A stretch of DNA of 64,000 bases from Bacteroidota bacterium (GCA_027620655.1 JAQCDS010000005.1:62001-126000), one strand, 5' to 3'. Counted from the stretch's first letter, positions 38,555 through 48,325 are shown. The notes: generated from the letters alone by a model not told the origin. A program made the numbers and translations.

Positions 38555-40000
38555 TTACATGTTTTTTGAATATCCAATAGCTTTTCCCTTAAGGGTAGCA
38601 CTGGTACAATCTTCAATTTTTACCATAACAAAATCACCTACTTTGTAGTTTTCCTTTGGAAAAACAACAGTTGTGTTTTGTGGATTTCTACCCGACCACT
38701 CTTCGTCAGATTTTTTGGATGTTTTTTCAATAAGAACTTCTGTTACTTGATTTAAAAATTCTTGACTTCTATACAAGCTGTGTTTTTGTTGCAATTCTAC
38801 AACTTCACTAAGGCGTCGTTTTTTGACTTCTTCAGGGATATCATCTTCCATTTTGCGTTCAGCTAATGTGCCTGGACGTTCCGAATAGGCAAACATATAA
38901 CCAAAACTATACTTTACATATTCCATAAGACTTAGTGTGTCTTTATGGTCCTCTTCAGTTTCTGTTGGAAAGCCACAGATGATATCATGAGAAATTGAAC
39001 AATCTGGTAGTAGTGTTTTGATGTTATCAATCAACTCAAAATATTCTTCGCGAGTATGCTGTCGATTCATAGCTTTAAGAATATTGTTGCTACCACTCTG
39101 AACCGGCAAGTGAATATAGTTGCAAATATTATCGTATTTCTCCATTGTTTTAATGACATCCAAAGACATATCTTGTGGATTTGATGTCGAAAAGCGAAAA
39201 CGCATTTTTGGTTGTGCTTTGGCGCAGAGTTCAAGCAAGGCTGCAAAATCTACAGCAGTCGCTTTTTGTAAATCAGATGCTTTTGAAAAATCCTTTTTTA
39301 GTCCACCACCATACCACAGAAAGCTGTCGACGTTTTGTCCTAATAGTGTTACTTCCTTAAACCCTCTTTGGGCTAAATCATTGATTTCTTCCAAAATACT
39401 CTGTGGATCTCTACTACGTTCGCGACCTCTTGTAAATGGGACCACACAAAATGTACACATATTGTCGCAACCTCGAGTGATAGATACAAACGCAGAAACA
39501 CCATTGGAATTCAAGCGAACTGGAGCAATATCGCCGTACGTTTCATCTTTAGATAAGATGACATTTACCGCATTTCGACCTTCTTCGACTTCTGCAATGA
39601 GGTTTGGTAAGTCTTTGTAGGCATCTGGGCCAACGACAAGGTCAACTATTTTTTCTTCTTCCAAAAACTTACTCTTTAAGCGTTCTGCCATACACCCAAG
39701 AACTCCAACTTTCATTTTTGGATTTTGACGCTTTACAGCATTGTATTTTTCAAGACGTTTTCGAACAGTTTGTTCCGCTTTATCCCTTATAGAGCATGTA
39801 TTGACCAATACCAAATCAGCATCTTCAAGTTGAGATGTGGTATTAAACCCCTCTTTTTGAAGGATTGAAGCTACAATTTCGCTATCGCTAAAATTCATTT
39901 GACAGCCGTAGCTTTCAATGAATAATTTTTTGCTGTTCTCTGGCTTTAAAGCCAATTCTAGCGATGTTCCTTGCTTGTTTTCGTCAATAACTTTTTCCAT
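38555..40000 (-). CDS. miaB: tRNA-2-methylthio-N6-dimethylallyladenosine synthase
   Basis: A 481-residue radical-SAM methylthiotransferase that modifies A37 of tRNAs reading U-starting codons. The N-terminal UPF0004 domain carries one 4Fe-4S cluster (YGCQMN, NTCSIRD, GCMAER), the radical-SAM centre is in CDNMCTFCVVPFTRG, and a TRAM domain lies at the C-terminus. I choose the start at 40000 (MEKVIDENKQG); the longer form from 40045 would begin upstream of the likely transcription start set by the promoter at 40035-40067. Confidence 0.96.
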   Translation of the reverse strand: MEKVIDENKQGTSLELALKPENSKKLFIESYGCQMNFSDSEIVASILQKEGFNTTSQLEDADLVLVNTCSIRDKAEQTVRKRLEKYNAVKRQNPKMKVGVLGCMAERLKSKFLEEEKIVDLVVGPDAYKDLPNLIAEVEEGRNAVNVILSKDETYGDIAPVRLNSNGVSAFVSITRGCDNMCTFCVVPFTRGRERSRDPQSILEEINDLAQRGFKEVTLLGQNVDSFLWYGGGLKKDFSKASDLQKATAVDFAALLELCAKAQPKMRFRFSTSNPQDMSLDVIKTMEKYDNICNYIHLPVQSGSNNILKAMNRQHTREEYFELIDNIKTLLPDCSISHDIICGFPTETEEDHKDTLSLMEYVKYSFGYMFAYSERPGTLAERKMEDDIPEEVKKRRLSEVVELQQKHSLYRSQEFLNQVTEVLIEKTSKKSDEEWSGRNPQNTTVVFPKENYKVGDFVMVKIEDCTSATLKGKAIGYSKNM

Positions 40001-40034
40001 ATCTATATTTGTATCATCTGGAACAATAAGTGTG

Positions 40035-40067
40035 CAAAGATACAATATTTTTCTTTTTTATGACAAA
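40035..40067 (-). promoter_or_regulatory. Predicted promoter for miaB
   Basis: On the minus strand TTTG (40064-40067), 21 bases, then TATCTTTG (40035-40042), an exact TAnnTTTG. This is one of the best matches in the window and sets the miaB start. Confidence 0.6.
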
Positions 40068-40119
40068 GTGTCATGTTTTCTATTACTGTTTTAATTTGAT
40101 TATTCAAAAAACTAAACCA

Positions 40120-40881
40120 ATGTCATCGTTTAATATTATTTCAAAAAAAATTGCTGAAGCACCAAAAATTGATTTTGCTGATTTGTTTAATGAATCTGTT
40201 CAAGTATTTAAAAAAGTTTGGCTACAAGGATTTCTTCTTCAGTTATTGACTATTGGGATAAGCATACCTCTTATGTTTTTAAATTTTAGTATGTTTCAAG
40301 ATGAAGGAGTTGATTTTAATGCTCAGTACAATATTCAAAATATATTGACCGATGATGCCATGACTCAACAACATGGCTCGGCTCTCATTCTATATTATTT
40401 GCTAACTATTGTTGTTGGAATTATTTCATCGCTTCTGTCTTTTGGTTTTTTTAAGGTTGTTGGACAAATGGACCAAGGACAAGATTTTATGTTTTCAGAT
40501 TTTTTCTACTTTTTTAGGAATGGAAGATTTACAAAATCATTTCTATTGGTTTTGGCCAACTTTGGAGTTGCAATTTTGGCGGTTCTAATGTGTGTGCTAC
40601 CAATTTTTTATGTTATGATTCCGCTCATGTTTATTACACCATTTTATGTATATAACTCAGAGCTGTCCATTTCAGAAGTTTTAAAAAGCTCATTTGCTCT
40701 TGGGCACAAAAAATGGGGGATTACCTTTGCAATTACATTACTTAATATTATCACTTTATATATCCTAATTATATGCACTTGCGGGCTAGGAGCACTGTTT
40801 TTTGGTTGCTTTTTACAAATTCCAATTTATGTTTTGTACAAAAAAATAATTTCTTTTGAGAGTTTGGAAAATCAATTATAA
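40120..40881 (+). CDS. Integral membrane protein of unknown function
   Basis: A 253-residue protein with about five to six membrane segments (for example at roughly 37-55, 85-115, 140-170 and 200-240). The N-terminus (IISKKIAEAPKIDFADLFNESVQVFKKVW) precedes the first segment and looks amphipathic. The upstream ATGs at 40030 and 40060 lie in the miaB promoter region and code for a poor extension, so I start at 40120. I cannot name a family with confidence. It precedes topA. Confidence 0.8.
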   Translation: MSSFNIISKKIAEAPKIDFADLFNESVQVFKKVWLQGFLLQLLTIGISIPLMFLNFSMFQDEGVDFNAQYNIQNILTDDAMTQQHGSALILYYLLTIVVGIISSLLSFGFFKVVGQMDQGQDFMFSDFFYFFRNGRFTKSFLLVLANFGVAILAVLMCVLPIFYVMIPLMFITPFYVYNSELSISEVLKSSFALGHKKWGITFAITLLNIITLYILIICTCGLGALFFGCFLQIPIYVLYKKIISFESLENQL

Positions 40882-40921
40882 ATCATTGATTTACAGATAG
40901 TTAGATTATATTTTTTTAAAC

Positions 40922-40947
40922 TTTATCAAAGAGGTTTTTTTGATAAA
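40922..40947. repeat. 9-bp inverted repeat upstream of topA
   Basis: TTTATCAAA (40922-40930) pairs perfectly with TTTGATAAA (40939-40947) across an eight-base spacer. It is not followed by a T run on the plus strand, so it is not an obvious terminator; it could be an operator or a weak terminator of the membrane protein gene. Confidence 0.5.
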
Positions 40948-40994
40948 AAACGAATTTTGGGAAAAAATTAAAAAACAAAATTGAAAAATTCGAC

Positions 40995-41002
40995 TACATT
41001 TG
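40995..41002 (+). promoter_or_regulatory. Predicted -7 element for topA
   Basis: TACATTTG, an exact TAnnTTTG match, 20 bases before the topA start. No -33 match at the usual distance. Confidence 0.4.
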
Positions 41003-41022
41003 TTCCTTCAATAAAATAATTT

Positions 41023-43503
41023 ATGGCCAAAAATCTTGTAATTGTCGAGTCGCCTGCAAAGGCAAAAACAATAGAAAAATTTCTAGGGAATGACTTCAAA
41101 GTGGAATCTAGTTTTGGACACATTGCAGATCTTCCGTCCAAAGAACTAGGGATAGATGTTGATGGAGATTTTAAGCCAAAATATGAGGTTTCTAAAGACA
41201 AAAGACCAGTTGTTAAAAAACTAAAAGATTTAGCAAAAAAAGCAGAAGTTGTTTGGCTTGCAAGTGATGAAGATCGAGAAGGAGAGGCCATTGCTTGGCA
41301 CTTAGCAGAAACACTAAATTTGGATAAAGCCAAAACAAAACGCATTGTTTTTCATGAAATTACAAAATCTGCTATTGAAAAAGCAGTGCAAAATCCAAGA
41401 AGTATAGACTATGATTTAGTTTATGCTCAGCAAGCAAGAAGAGTTTTGGACCGAATTGTAGGATACGAACTTTCACCAGTGCTTTGGCGCAAGGTTAAAG
41501 TTGGACTTTCTGCGGGAAGAGTTCAGTCTGTTTCTGTTCGATTAATTGTTGAGCGTGAGCGCGAAATTCATTCATTTCAGCCAATAGCGTCATTCAAAGT
41601 TGATGCGGCATTTACTACACCTAATGGGCAAATTTTTAAGGCCAATCTTCCAAAGCCATTTGACACCCAAGAAGAAGCAAAAGCATTTTTGGAACGTAAC
41701 AAAAATGCATCATTTTCTGTTGCTTCATTAGACAAAAAACCAGCAAAAAAATCACCTGCACCACCGTTTACAACATCAACACTTCAGCAAGAAGCAGCTA
41801 GAAAATTATATTTTTCTGTAAGCAAGACCATGAATATGGCACAGCGTTTATACGAAGCAGGATTGATTACCTACATGAGAACCGATAGTGTAAATTTATC
41901 TCAAGAAGCTCGAAATGCAGCCGCCAAAGAAATTGTATCTGCATTTGGTGATAATTATAGTAAAACACGAAATTTTAAAGGCAAATCTAAAGGCGCTCAA
42001 GAAGCACATGAGGCCATTAGACCAACAAATTTTTCGACACATTCAGTCAATCTGGAGCGTGATCAAGCGCGCCTGTATGAGCTTATTTGGAAACGTGCTA
42101 TTGCTTCACAAATGAGTGACGCCCAATTGGAGCGAACTAACGTTAAAATTGTAACTTCAAATCACGATAAACCATTTACAGCAAACGGTGAAGTCATTAA
42201 ATTTGATGGGTTTTTAAAAGTATACCTCGAAGGGACAGATGATGAAAATACCGAACAAGAAGGAATGCTACCTGCCATGGCAATAAATGAAGTTGTGACC
42301 AATAATTATATAGTTGCAACGGAGCGTTTTTCACGTCCACCGTATAGATTTACTGAAGCCTCACTAGTTAAAAAATTAGAAGAACTAGGTATTGGTCGTC
42401 CATCGACTTATGCCCCTACAATTTCAACAATTCAAAATAGAAATTATGTAGAAAAGGGAACAGTTGAGGGCAAAGAACGACACTATCGTTCGTTGACACT
42501 CAAAGACAATCTTTTAGAAGAAAAAACGCTTTCTGAAAATTTTGGTTCGGATAAAGGGAAGCTTGTTCCAACTGATATAGGAATGATTGTTACAGATTTT
42601 TTAGTAAATCATTTTGAAGCAATTTTGGATTATAATTTTACGGCCAAAGTTGAAGCAGATTTTGATGCAATAGCTACTGGAAATGCCGATTGGACCAAAA
42701 TGATGAAATCTTTTTATGGTACTTTTCACTCTCAAGTAGAGGATGTTCAAGAAAATGCCGACAGAGAATCTGGAGAACGAATACTAGGAACAGACCCTGC
42801 TACAGGGAGACAACTTAGTGTGCGTTTAGGGAAGTTTGGACCAATGGCACAAATTGGAACTGCTGATGAGGAAGAAAAGCAAGTTTTTGCTAGTGTTCCT
42901 CCTACATTGCAATTGAGTTCAATTACTTTTGAGCAGGCATTAAATTTGTTTAAACTGCCAAAAGATTTGGGTGTATATGAAGGAGAAGATGTTTTAGTCA
43001 ATAATGGTAGGTTTGGACCTTATGTCAAGTTCGGTAAGAATTTCATTTCCCTTCCAAAGGGTGTGGATCCACTAAGTGTTGAAATGGAAGAAGCCATAGA
43101 ACTAATCAAGGATAAGGAAAAAGCTGATGCACCAATTTATGAATATGAAGGGCTTCCAGTACAAAAAGGGAAGGGGCGTTTTGGTCCTTTTATTAAGTGG
43201 AATAATATGTTCATCAATGTTAATAAAAAATACGGTTGGGATAATCTTTCATCGGACGATATAGAGACTTTGATAAAGGACAAGATTCAAAAAGAAATTG
43301 ACAAAATTGTCCATGACTGGGAAGATGAAGGGATTCGTGTTGAAAAAGCACGTTGGGGCCGACATAGCATCATAAAAGGAAAAATAAAAATTGAACTTCC
43401 CAAAACGGTTGATGCGTCTAAACTTACTTTAGAAGAAGTCAAAGAACTATTAGAAAAACACACCCCCAAAAAAGCATCACGAAGTAGAAAAAACAAGAAA
43501 TAG
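41023..43503 (+). CDS. topA: DNA topoisomerase I
   Basis: An 826-residue type IA topoisomerase that relaxes negative supercoils. The TOPRIM domain (LVIVESPAKAKTIEKFLG, then ASDEDREGEAIAWHL) and the active-site tyrosine Y284 in TYMRTDSVNLS are clear. The C-terminal part (about 585-810) holds repeats of the Toprim C-terminal type (GRFGPYVKFG, GRFGPFIKW, ARWGRHSIIKG). No CxxC zinc ribbons occur, unlike E. coli TopA. A lysine-rich tail ends it. The arginase-fold gene starts three bases later and is probably coupled. Confidence 0.97.
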   Translation: MAKNLVIVESPAKAKTIEKFLGNDFKVESSFGHIADLPSKELGIDVDGDFKPKYEVSKDKRPVVKKLKDLAKKAEVVWLASDEDREGEAIAWHLAETLNLDKAKTKRIVFHEITKSAIEKAVQNPRSIDYDLVYAQQARRVLDRIVGYELSPVLWRKVKVGLSAGRVQSVSVRLIVEREREIHSFQPIASFKVDAAFTTPNGQIFKANLPKPFDTQEEAKAFLERNKNASFSVASLDKKPAKKSPAPPFTTSTLQQEAARKLYFSVSKTMNMAQRLYEAGLITYMRTDSVNLSQEARNAAAKEIVSAFGDNYSKTRNFKGKSKGAQEAHEAIRPTNFSTHSVNLERDQARLYELIWKRAIASQMSDAQLERTNVKIVTSNHDKPFTANGEVIKFDGFLKVYLEGTDDENTEQEGMLPAMAINEVVTNNYIVATERFSRPPYRFTEASLVKKLEELGIGRPSTYAPTISTIQNRNYVEKGTVEGKERHYRSLTLKDNLLEEKTLSENFGSDKGKLVPTDIGMIVTDFLVNHFEAILDYNFTAKVEADFDAIATGNADWTKMMKSFYGTFHSQVEDVQENADRESGERILGTDPATGRQLSVRLGKFGPMAQIGTADEEEKQVFASVPPTLQLSSITFEQALNLFKLPKDLGVYEGEDVLVNNGRFGPYVKFGKNFISLPKGVDPLSVEMEEAIELIKDKEKADAPIYEYEGLPVQKGKGRFGPFIKWNNMFINVNKKYGWDNLSSDDIETLIKDKIQKEIDKIVHDWEDEGIRVEKARWGRHSIIKGKIKIELPKTVDASKLTLEEVKELLEKHTPKKASRSRKNKK

Positions 43504-43506
43504 ACA

Positions 43507-44664
43507 ATGGATTTTAGTTTACTTTCTCCAGTTTCTGATCGCCTTTTCGATTCCATCAAATTGTCTCATTTTCAGTCGCTTGGCCGAAAGTTAAAACTTC
43601 ATACCTCTCAATCTCTTCCAGATTTAGAGGATGTGAATATTGCAATTTTTGGCGTTCTTGAAACCAGAAATGCAACTGACGATATTGGAGAAACTTTTCA
43701 ACTTGATGAGGTTCGAAAATCATTGTATTCTTTGTTTCCCGGAAATTGGAGTGTAAACATAGCAGATTTAGGAGATTTAAAAAATGGTGCATCAGTAAAT
43801 GATACTTATTTTGCTGTAACTCAACTTATAAAATCATTGCTTGAGCAAAAAATTATTCCAATAATTATTGGTGGAAGTCAAGATCTTACCTATGCAAATT
43901 ATCGTGCTTATGACACCATTAGACCAATGATTAATATTGTAAATATTGATAAAAGTTTTGATTTGGGCGATTCGTCAAAGCCCATTACAAACTCAAGCTA
44001 TATAGGCAAAGTTATTTTAGAAAAGCCCTATAACTTGTTCAATTATACAACATTAGGATACCAGACCTATTTCAATGCCCAAGAGGAAATAGACTTAATG
44101 GAAAAATTATATTTTGAGTACTATCGTTTAGGCAATATAAATAAAAACATAAAAACTGTAGAACCTGCACTTCGAGATGCCGATTTGGTAACGATTGATT
44201 TAAAATCTGTTAAATCTTCTGAAGTAAGTATCAAACAAAAATACTCTCCAAATGGTTTTGATGGGAAGGAAATATGTGCCATTGCACGTTATGCTGGTAT
44301 AAGTAACAGAGTATCATCATTTGGTATCTACGAATATAACCCATCGCCAGATGATGAAGCCACATCAATGCTTATAGCCCAAATGATTTGGTATTTTATA
44401 GAAGGATATTGTTGCCGTCAACAAGACGATCAATTTCAAAACACGGATGATTTTAATAAATATACAGTTTTAGTTGAGGATCAAGAGTTGGTATTTTATA
44501 AGAGTTTAAAAACTGGACGTTGGTGGATTGAAACACCATTTTTAGCATTTACAAATACTAAACAAAAAAAATATTCGTTATTAGCATGTATGCACGAAGA
44601 TTACGAGCAAGCAACAAAAGGTATAATTCCCGAACGCTGGTATAAAGCATGTAAAAAAAATTAA
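43507..44664 (+). CDS. Arginase/formimidoylglutamase-fold protein with degenerate metal site
   Basis: A 385-residue protein of the ureohydrolase fold. The landmarks of arginases are recognisable but altered: the GGDH motif reads GGSQ (122-125), the DAHxD motif is D148-K-S-F-D152, so the histidine is gone, and the SxDxDxxDP loop is D231-L-K233...K236, keeping one aspartate of three. At least four of six Mn ligands are therefore lost and hydrolase activity is doubtful. It sits between topA and the gldK operon, suggesting a conserved non-catalytic role, which is inference. Automatic annotation would call it formimidoylglutamase. Confidence 0.85.
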   Translation: MDFSLLSPVSDRLFDSIKLSHFQSLGRKLKLHTSQSLPDLEDVNIAIFGVLETRNATDDIGETFQLDEVRKSLYSLFPGNWSVNIADLGDLKNGASVNDTYFAVTQLIKSLLEQKIIPIIIGGSQDLTYANYRAYDTIRPMINIVNIDKSFDLGDSSKPITNSSYIGKVILEKPYNLFNYTTLGYQTYFNAQEEIDLMEKLYFEYYRLGNINKNIKTVEPALRDADLVTIDLKSVKSSEVSIKQKYSPNGFDGKEICAIARYAGISNRVSSFGIYEYNPSPDDEATSMLIAQMIWYFIEGYCCRQQDDQFQNTDDFNKYTVLVEDQELVFYKSLKTGRWWIETPFLAFTNTKQKKYSLLACMHEDYEQATKGIIPERWYKACKKN

Positions 44665-44704
44665 CACTTTATGTTTTCATTAGGATTATTAAATAAAAAA
44701 AAAG

Positions 44705-44735
44705 TTGTAATTCTGAAAATATATAAATAAGTTTA
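44705..44735 (+). promoter_or_regulatory. Possible promoter of the gldKLMN operon
   Basis: TTG (44705-44707), 20 bases, then TAAGTTTA (44728-44735), which differs from TAnnTTTG in the last base. A short hairpin TGGG/CCCA (44751-44764) lies in the leader. Weak match. Confidence 0.3.
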
Positions 44736-44776
44736 CAAACTTTAAAAGACTGGGGGTTTTCCCAAACTAAATACTT

Positions 44777-46126
44777 ATGAAAAAAATCATATTTTTAACC
44801 ATGGCATTGGCCATTTTCAGCAGTTGTGGTTCTAGAGATAAAGGAGAACTTGTTGGTGTCAAAGGCAAAAGATGGCATCCAGAAAAGCCTTATGGAATGA
44901 GTCTAATTCCAGGTGGTGCATTTGTGATGGGTAAAGCAGATGATGACGTTGTTGATTTACAAGACGCTCCAACCAAAACAGTTACTGTACGTTCTTTTTA
45001 CATGGACGAAACAGAAATTACAAATAGTGAATATCGTCAATTTGTACATTGGGTTAGAGATTCTATTTTGAGAGAAAAACTTGCAGAAATGGCCGATTTA
45101 GAAGGAAAAACTTCTGAAGATGAAGGTATTGGTCAATTTGCATATCTTGATTCTGGAGATGAAGAAGAATTGACACCATATCAACGCTATATGCTAGATA
45201 CTTATGGTGATGAACAACGAAAAATCAATAGAGATGTAGATCTTATTTTTGACACTGAAGATTATCCAGATGAGCTGTATGCAGAAGTAATGGATGGAAT
45301 GTACCTTCCGCCAGATGAGTGGTATAACGGTCAGCGTACATGGGATGTAAGTCAATTTGTGTTTGAATTTACTTACATGGACATTGAAGAAGCTGCAAAA
45401 TATAGAGAATTAAAACGTAGTGACTTTATTGAAAAATATCCAGTAAAGGTCTATCCAGACACAACGGTTTGGATTCGTGATTTTGAATATGCCTACAACG
45501 TTCCGATGCATAACGATTACTTTTGGCATGAAGCTTATGGCGATTATCCAGTAGTTGGAATTTCATTTGAGCAAGCACAAGCTTTTTGTCAGTGGCGAAC
45601 ACTCTACAAAAATGGCTATCAAAAATCTAAAGGAAAGCAAAACGTTAATATGTTTCGATTGCCTTCTGAGGCGGAATGGGAATATGCTGCTCGAGGAGGT
45701 TTAGATGGTGCGGCATTTCCTTGGGGTGGTCCATATGCAAAAAATGACAGAGGCTGTTTCCTAGCAAATTTCAAACCATTAAGAGGAAACTATGCAGCAG
45801 ATCAGGCACTTTACACGGTAGAGGCAGATGCTTACGAGCCCAACGACTACAATCTATATAATATGGCAGGGAATGTGTCAGAGTGGGTAAACTCATCTTA
45901 TGATGCATCATCTTATGAATATACGGCATCATTTAACCCTAACGTAAATGACAAAGATAATCCTCGTAAAGTTGTTCGTGGTGGTTCTTGGAAAGATGTT
46001 GCCTATTTCTTACAAGTTAGTTCTAGAGACTATGAAAATAAAGACTCTGCTCGAAGCTACATAGGTTTTCGTACGGTTCAGGATTACTTGGGGACAGACG
46101 CTACCGCAAACGACGCAACAAATTAA
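44777..46126 (+). CDS. gldK: T9SS ring lipoprotein GldK
   Basis: A 449-residue outer-membrane lipoprotein (lipid cysteine C17, SSCGSR) that forms the periplasmic ring of the type 9 secretion system with GldN. It has the formylglycine-generating-enzyme-like (SUMF1) fold without known catalytic use: MSLIPGGAFVMG, MDETEITNSEYRQF, MFRLPSEAEWEYAARGG and GNVSEWVNSSY are the typical blocks, and VVRGGSW is near the end. The order gldKLMN matches F. johnsoniae. Confidence 0.96.
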   Translation: MKKIIFLTMALAIFSSCGSRDKGELVGVKGKRWHPEKPYGMSLIPGGAFVMGKADDDVVDLQDAPTKTVTVRSFYMDETEITNSEYRQFVHWVRDSILREKLAEMADLEGKTSEDEGIGQFAYLDSGDEEELTPYQRYMLDTYGDEQRKINRDVDLIFDTEDYPDELYAEVMDGMYLPPDEWYNGQRTWDVSQFVFEFTYMDIEEAAKYRELKRSDFIEKYPVKVYPDTTVWIRDFEYAYNVPMHNDYFWHEAYGDYPVVGISFEQAQAFCQWRTLYKNGYQKSKGKQNVNMFRLPSEAEWEYAARGGLDGAAFPWGGPYAKNDRGCFLANFKPLRGNYAADQALYTVEADAYEPNDYNLYNMAGNVSEWVNSSYDASSYEYTASFNPNVNDKDNPRKVVRGGSWKDVAYFLQVSSRDYENKDSARSYIGFRTVQDYLGTDATANDATN

Positions 46127-46160
46127 ATATAATAAACATATAATACTTAAAAATTAAACT

Positions 46161-46679
46161 ATGGCTTTTAAAATAAATAAAAAGGTGATGAATATGGCAT
46201 ACGGATTAGGTGCAGCAGTAGTAATTATTGGAGCACTTATGAAAATTATACACAAAGACTTAGGTCCACTGACTGGAAGTATGCTCTTGACAATCGGTCT
46301 AGTTACTGAAGCTTTAATTTTTGCCTTATCTGCATTTGATACTCCAGATGAGGAGTACAAGTGGGAAAGAGCTTTCCCAGTTTTAACTGATCCAGACGCA
46401 CTATCGCCCACTGGTTCAGACTCACCTTCTGTAAGTGCACCCGAGGAAATTCAAAAGAAATATAATGAGCAAATTAAAAAAGCTACAGATCATATGAAAT
46501 CAATTAATGATGTATATAAATCTCAGCTTGAAACTGCCAGTCAACAAGCAGAAATCAACATGAGCTCCATGGAAAATGCAACTAAAGTTCAAGAGCAAAT
46601 GGAATCATTAGCATCAAACTTATCATCTTTGAATGGTATCTATGGGGGAATGTTATCTGCTATGAAAACAAAAAATTAA
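46161..46679 (+). CDS. gldL: T9SS motor protein GldL
   Basis: A 172-residue inner-membrane protein that forms, with GldM, the proton-driven motor of T9SS and gliding. Two membrane segments are visible (about 13-30 and 38-58) with the conserved charged residue in GSMLLTIGLVTEALIFALSAF (Glu near 50). A cytoplasmic coiled-coil tail follows (about 95-165). It is somewhat shorter than F. johnsoniae GldL (about 215), mostly in the linker after the membrane part. It follows gldK by 34 bases. Confidence 0.95.
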   Translation: MAFKINKKVMNMAYGLGAAVVIIGALMKIIHKDLGPLTGSMLLTIGLVTEALIFALSAFDTPDEEYKWERAFPVLTDPDALSPTGSDSPSVSAPEEIQKKYNEQIKKATDHMKSINDVYKSQLETASQQAEINMSSMENATKVQEQMESLASNLSSLNGIYGGMLSAMKTKN

Positions 46680-46723
46680 CAGACATTTTTTTCAATAATT
46701 TAATTAACTAAAACTAAAAAAAA

Positions 46724-48325
46724 ATGGCTGGAACTAAAGAGAGTCCAAGGCAAAAAATGATAAACCTAATGTATTTGGTGTTTATTGCTATGTTAGCCTT
46801 AAATATGTCAAAGGAAGTTTTAACTGCTTTTGGTCAGATTACTGAACAAGTTGAAGAAAACAATGCTGCACTTATCGATAGAATTGAAACCTTTGAAGAG
46901 ACCATTGAAAAAAATTACAACAGCGAGGGACAGCAAGACGTCTGGGCTGAAAAAAAATGGGCTAAAGATATAATTAGTGAAGTTACTTTAAACTTTGTAA
47001 CACATCTAAATTCTTTACCAGATCCAAATCCACCCAAAAAAGATGTCAAAGGTCGCGGGGAGATATTGGACTACGAAGTTATGGATAAGTCAAGTTGGTA
47101 TGATAAGAAATTTTTCTTAAACTCTGCTGCAGATGCTAAATTAACTGAAGATGGTGAAGCATTTGTCAATAATGTTAGAGACTTTAAAGAAAACTTTGAT
47201 GAGGTTATAGATTCTTTGTTATTAAGCGATCAAAACAATCTTGATTACAAGAAATTAAAAGAGGAGATTGATCAAGTTTTTAATCCTGACGATCAGATTA
47301 TTGATAGCGAGGGAATTAAAAGAAACTGGATGGAACTATTTCATGGTTACCCCGAAGTGACAACCAACACCAGGTTAGCTATGATGAAGTCTAATGCATT
47401 ATCATTTAAAGCCCAGCTGCTTTCTTTTATGATTGGTGGTCAATATAAAGTTAATGCAACCCTAGCTAACTTTGACGCATATGTGGTTTCTGATAGGAAT
47501 GCCTATTTTCCTGGGTCAAAATTTCAAGGTAAAATTATATTAGGAAAAAAATCTAAAGATTTAAAGCCAAAGTCTGTTAAAATTAATGATATAGACGTTG
47601 ACCCAAACCAATCGTTGGATAGTGAAGGCGCCATTATTTTAGATTTCCCTGTTGGACGTGTCGGTACCAACAAAATTCAGGGAACTGTATTTTTTGAGGA
47701 AAAGGGGGAGATAATCCCTATCGAAGTAGATTCTGAATATGATGTTATTTCTAAACCTAACTCCGCATCAGTTGAAGTTGTTGGTAGAAATACATTGTTT
47801 AGAAATCATAACAATGAGGTTTTAATTTCTGTTCCTGGAATAGCCTCAAACGATATTGGTTTGTCAACAGTGGATAACAATGCTAAAATTACAAATAATG
47901 GGAATGGACAATACACAATTCGTCCCGAGCAAGGACAAAAAATTGATTTAATTATCAATGGAGAGTTCAGCACTGGAGATAAATTTACTGACAAGAAAGA
48001 ATTTTTTATCCGAAGACCTCCAGAGCCTACGGTATTTTTTAACGGTAAAGAAGCTGGTAAGATGGCCAAAAGAACCATACAAAATGCTGCAGTATCAGCA
48101 ATTTATCCGCCTGCTTATGGTATTTCTCAAAAAGTTACCATTACATCATTTAAAGTCAAAATTGGTGCTAGAACATTTGAGTGCTCTGGAAACAGATTAT
48201 CACAACAGGCTAAAAATTACTTACAAAGAGCTCCTGTTGGTTTTGATATCACCATCAAAGATATTTTGTACGCAGGGATTACGTCTGGAACCAAAATATC
48301 GGGGCCGTCCATAACCATAAATTAA
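46724..48325 (+). CDS. gldM: T9SS motor/periplasmic shaft protein GldM
   Basis: A 533-residue protein with one N-terminal membrane helix (about 15-36, MINLMYLVFIAMLALNMS) that sits in the GldL pentamer and a long periplasmic rod of helical and beta domains. The C-terminal domains include KKEFFIRRPPEPTVFFNGK. Length is close to the F. johnsoniae protein. It lies 44 bases after gldL and 7 bases before gldN. Confidence 0.96.
   Translation: MAGTKESPRQKMINLMYLVFIAMLALNMSKEVLTAFGQITEQVEENNAALIDRIETFEETIEKNYNSEGQQDVWAEKKWAKDIISEVTLNFVTHLNSLPDPNPPKKDVKGRGEILDYEVMDKSSWYDKKFFLNSAADAKLTEDGEAFVNNVRDFKENFDEVIDSLLLSDQNNLDYKKLKEEIDQVFNPDDQIIDSEGIKRNWMELFHGYPEVTTNTRLAMMKSNALSFKAQLLSFMIGGQYKVNATLANFDAYVVSDRNAYFPGSKFQGKIILGKKSKDLKPKSVKINDIDVDPNQSLDSEGAIILDFPVGRVGTNKIQGTVFFEEKGEIIPIEVDSEYDVISKPNSASVEVVGRNTLFRNHNNEVLISVPGIASNDIGLSTVDNNAKITNNGNGQYTIRPEQGQKIDLIINGEFSTGDKFTDKKEFFIRRPPEPTVFFNGKEAGKMAKRTIQNAAVSAIYPPAYGISQKVTITSFKVKIGARTFECSGNRLSQQAKNYLQRAPVGFDITIKDILYAGITSGTKISGPSITIN

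Noticed and set aside
39120-39620. 166-codon open frame on the plus strand within miaB
   Set aside because: It is the antisense shadow of the well-supported miaB gene, with composition and codons typical of a reverse frame and no leader signals.
43507-44664. Plain annotation as active formimidoylglutamase
   Set aside because: Most Mn ligands are replaced, so I call only the fold.
44751-44764. Hairpin TGGG/CCCA before gldK as a riboswitch or terminator
   Set aside because: The stem is only four pairs and has no further structure; mentioned only as part of the leader.
46161-46679. GldL as a truncated gene
   Set aside because: Both membrane helices and the coiled-coil tail are present, and start and stop fit the operon; the shorter length is in the linker.
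47958-48314. 118-codon open frame overlapping gldM in another frame
   Set aside because: Lies inside the conserved C-terminal part of gldM, and its start has no leader.
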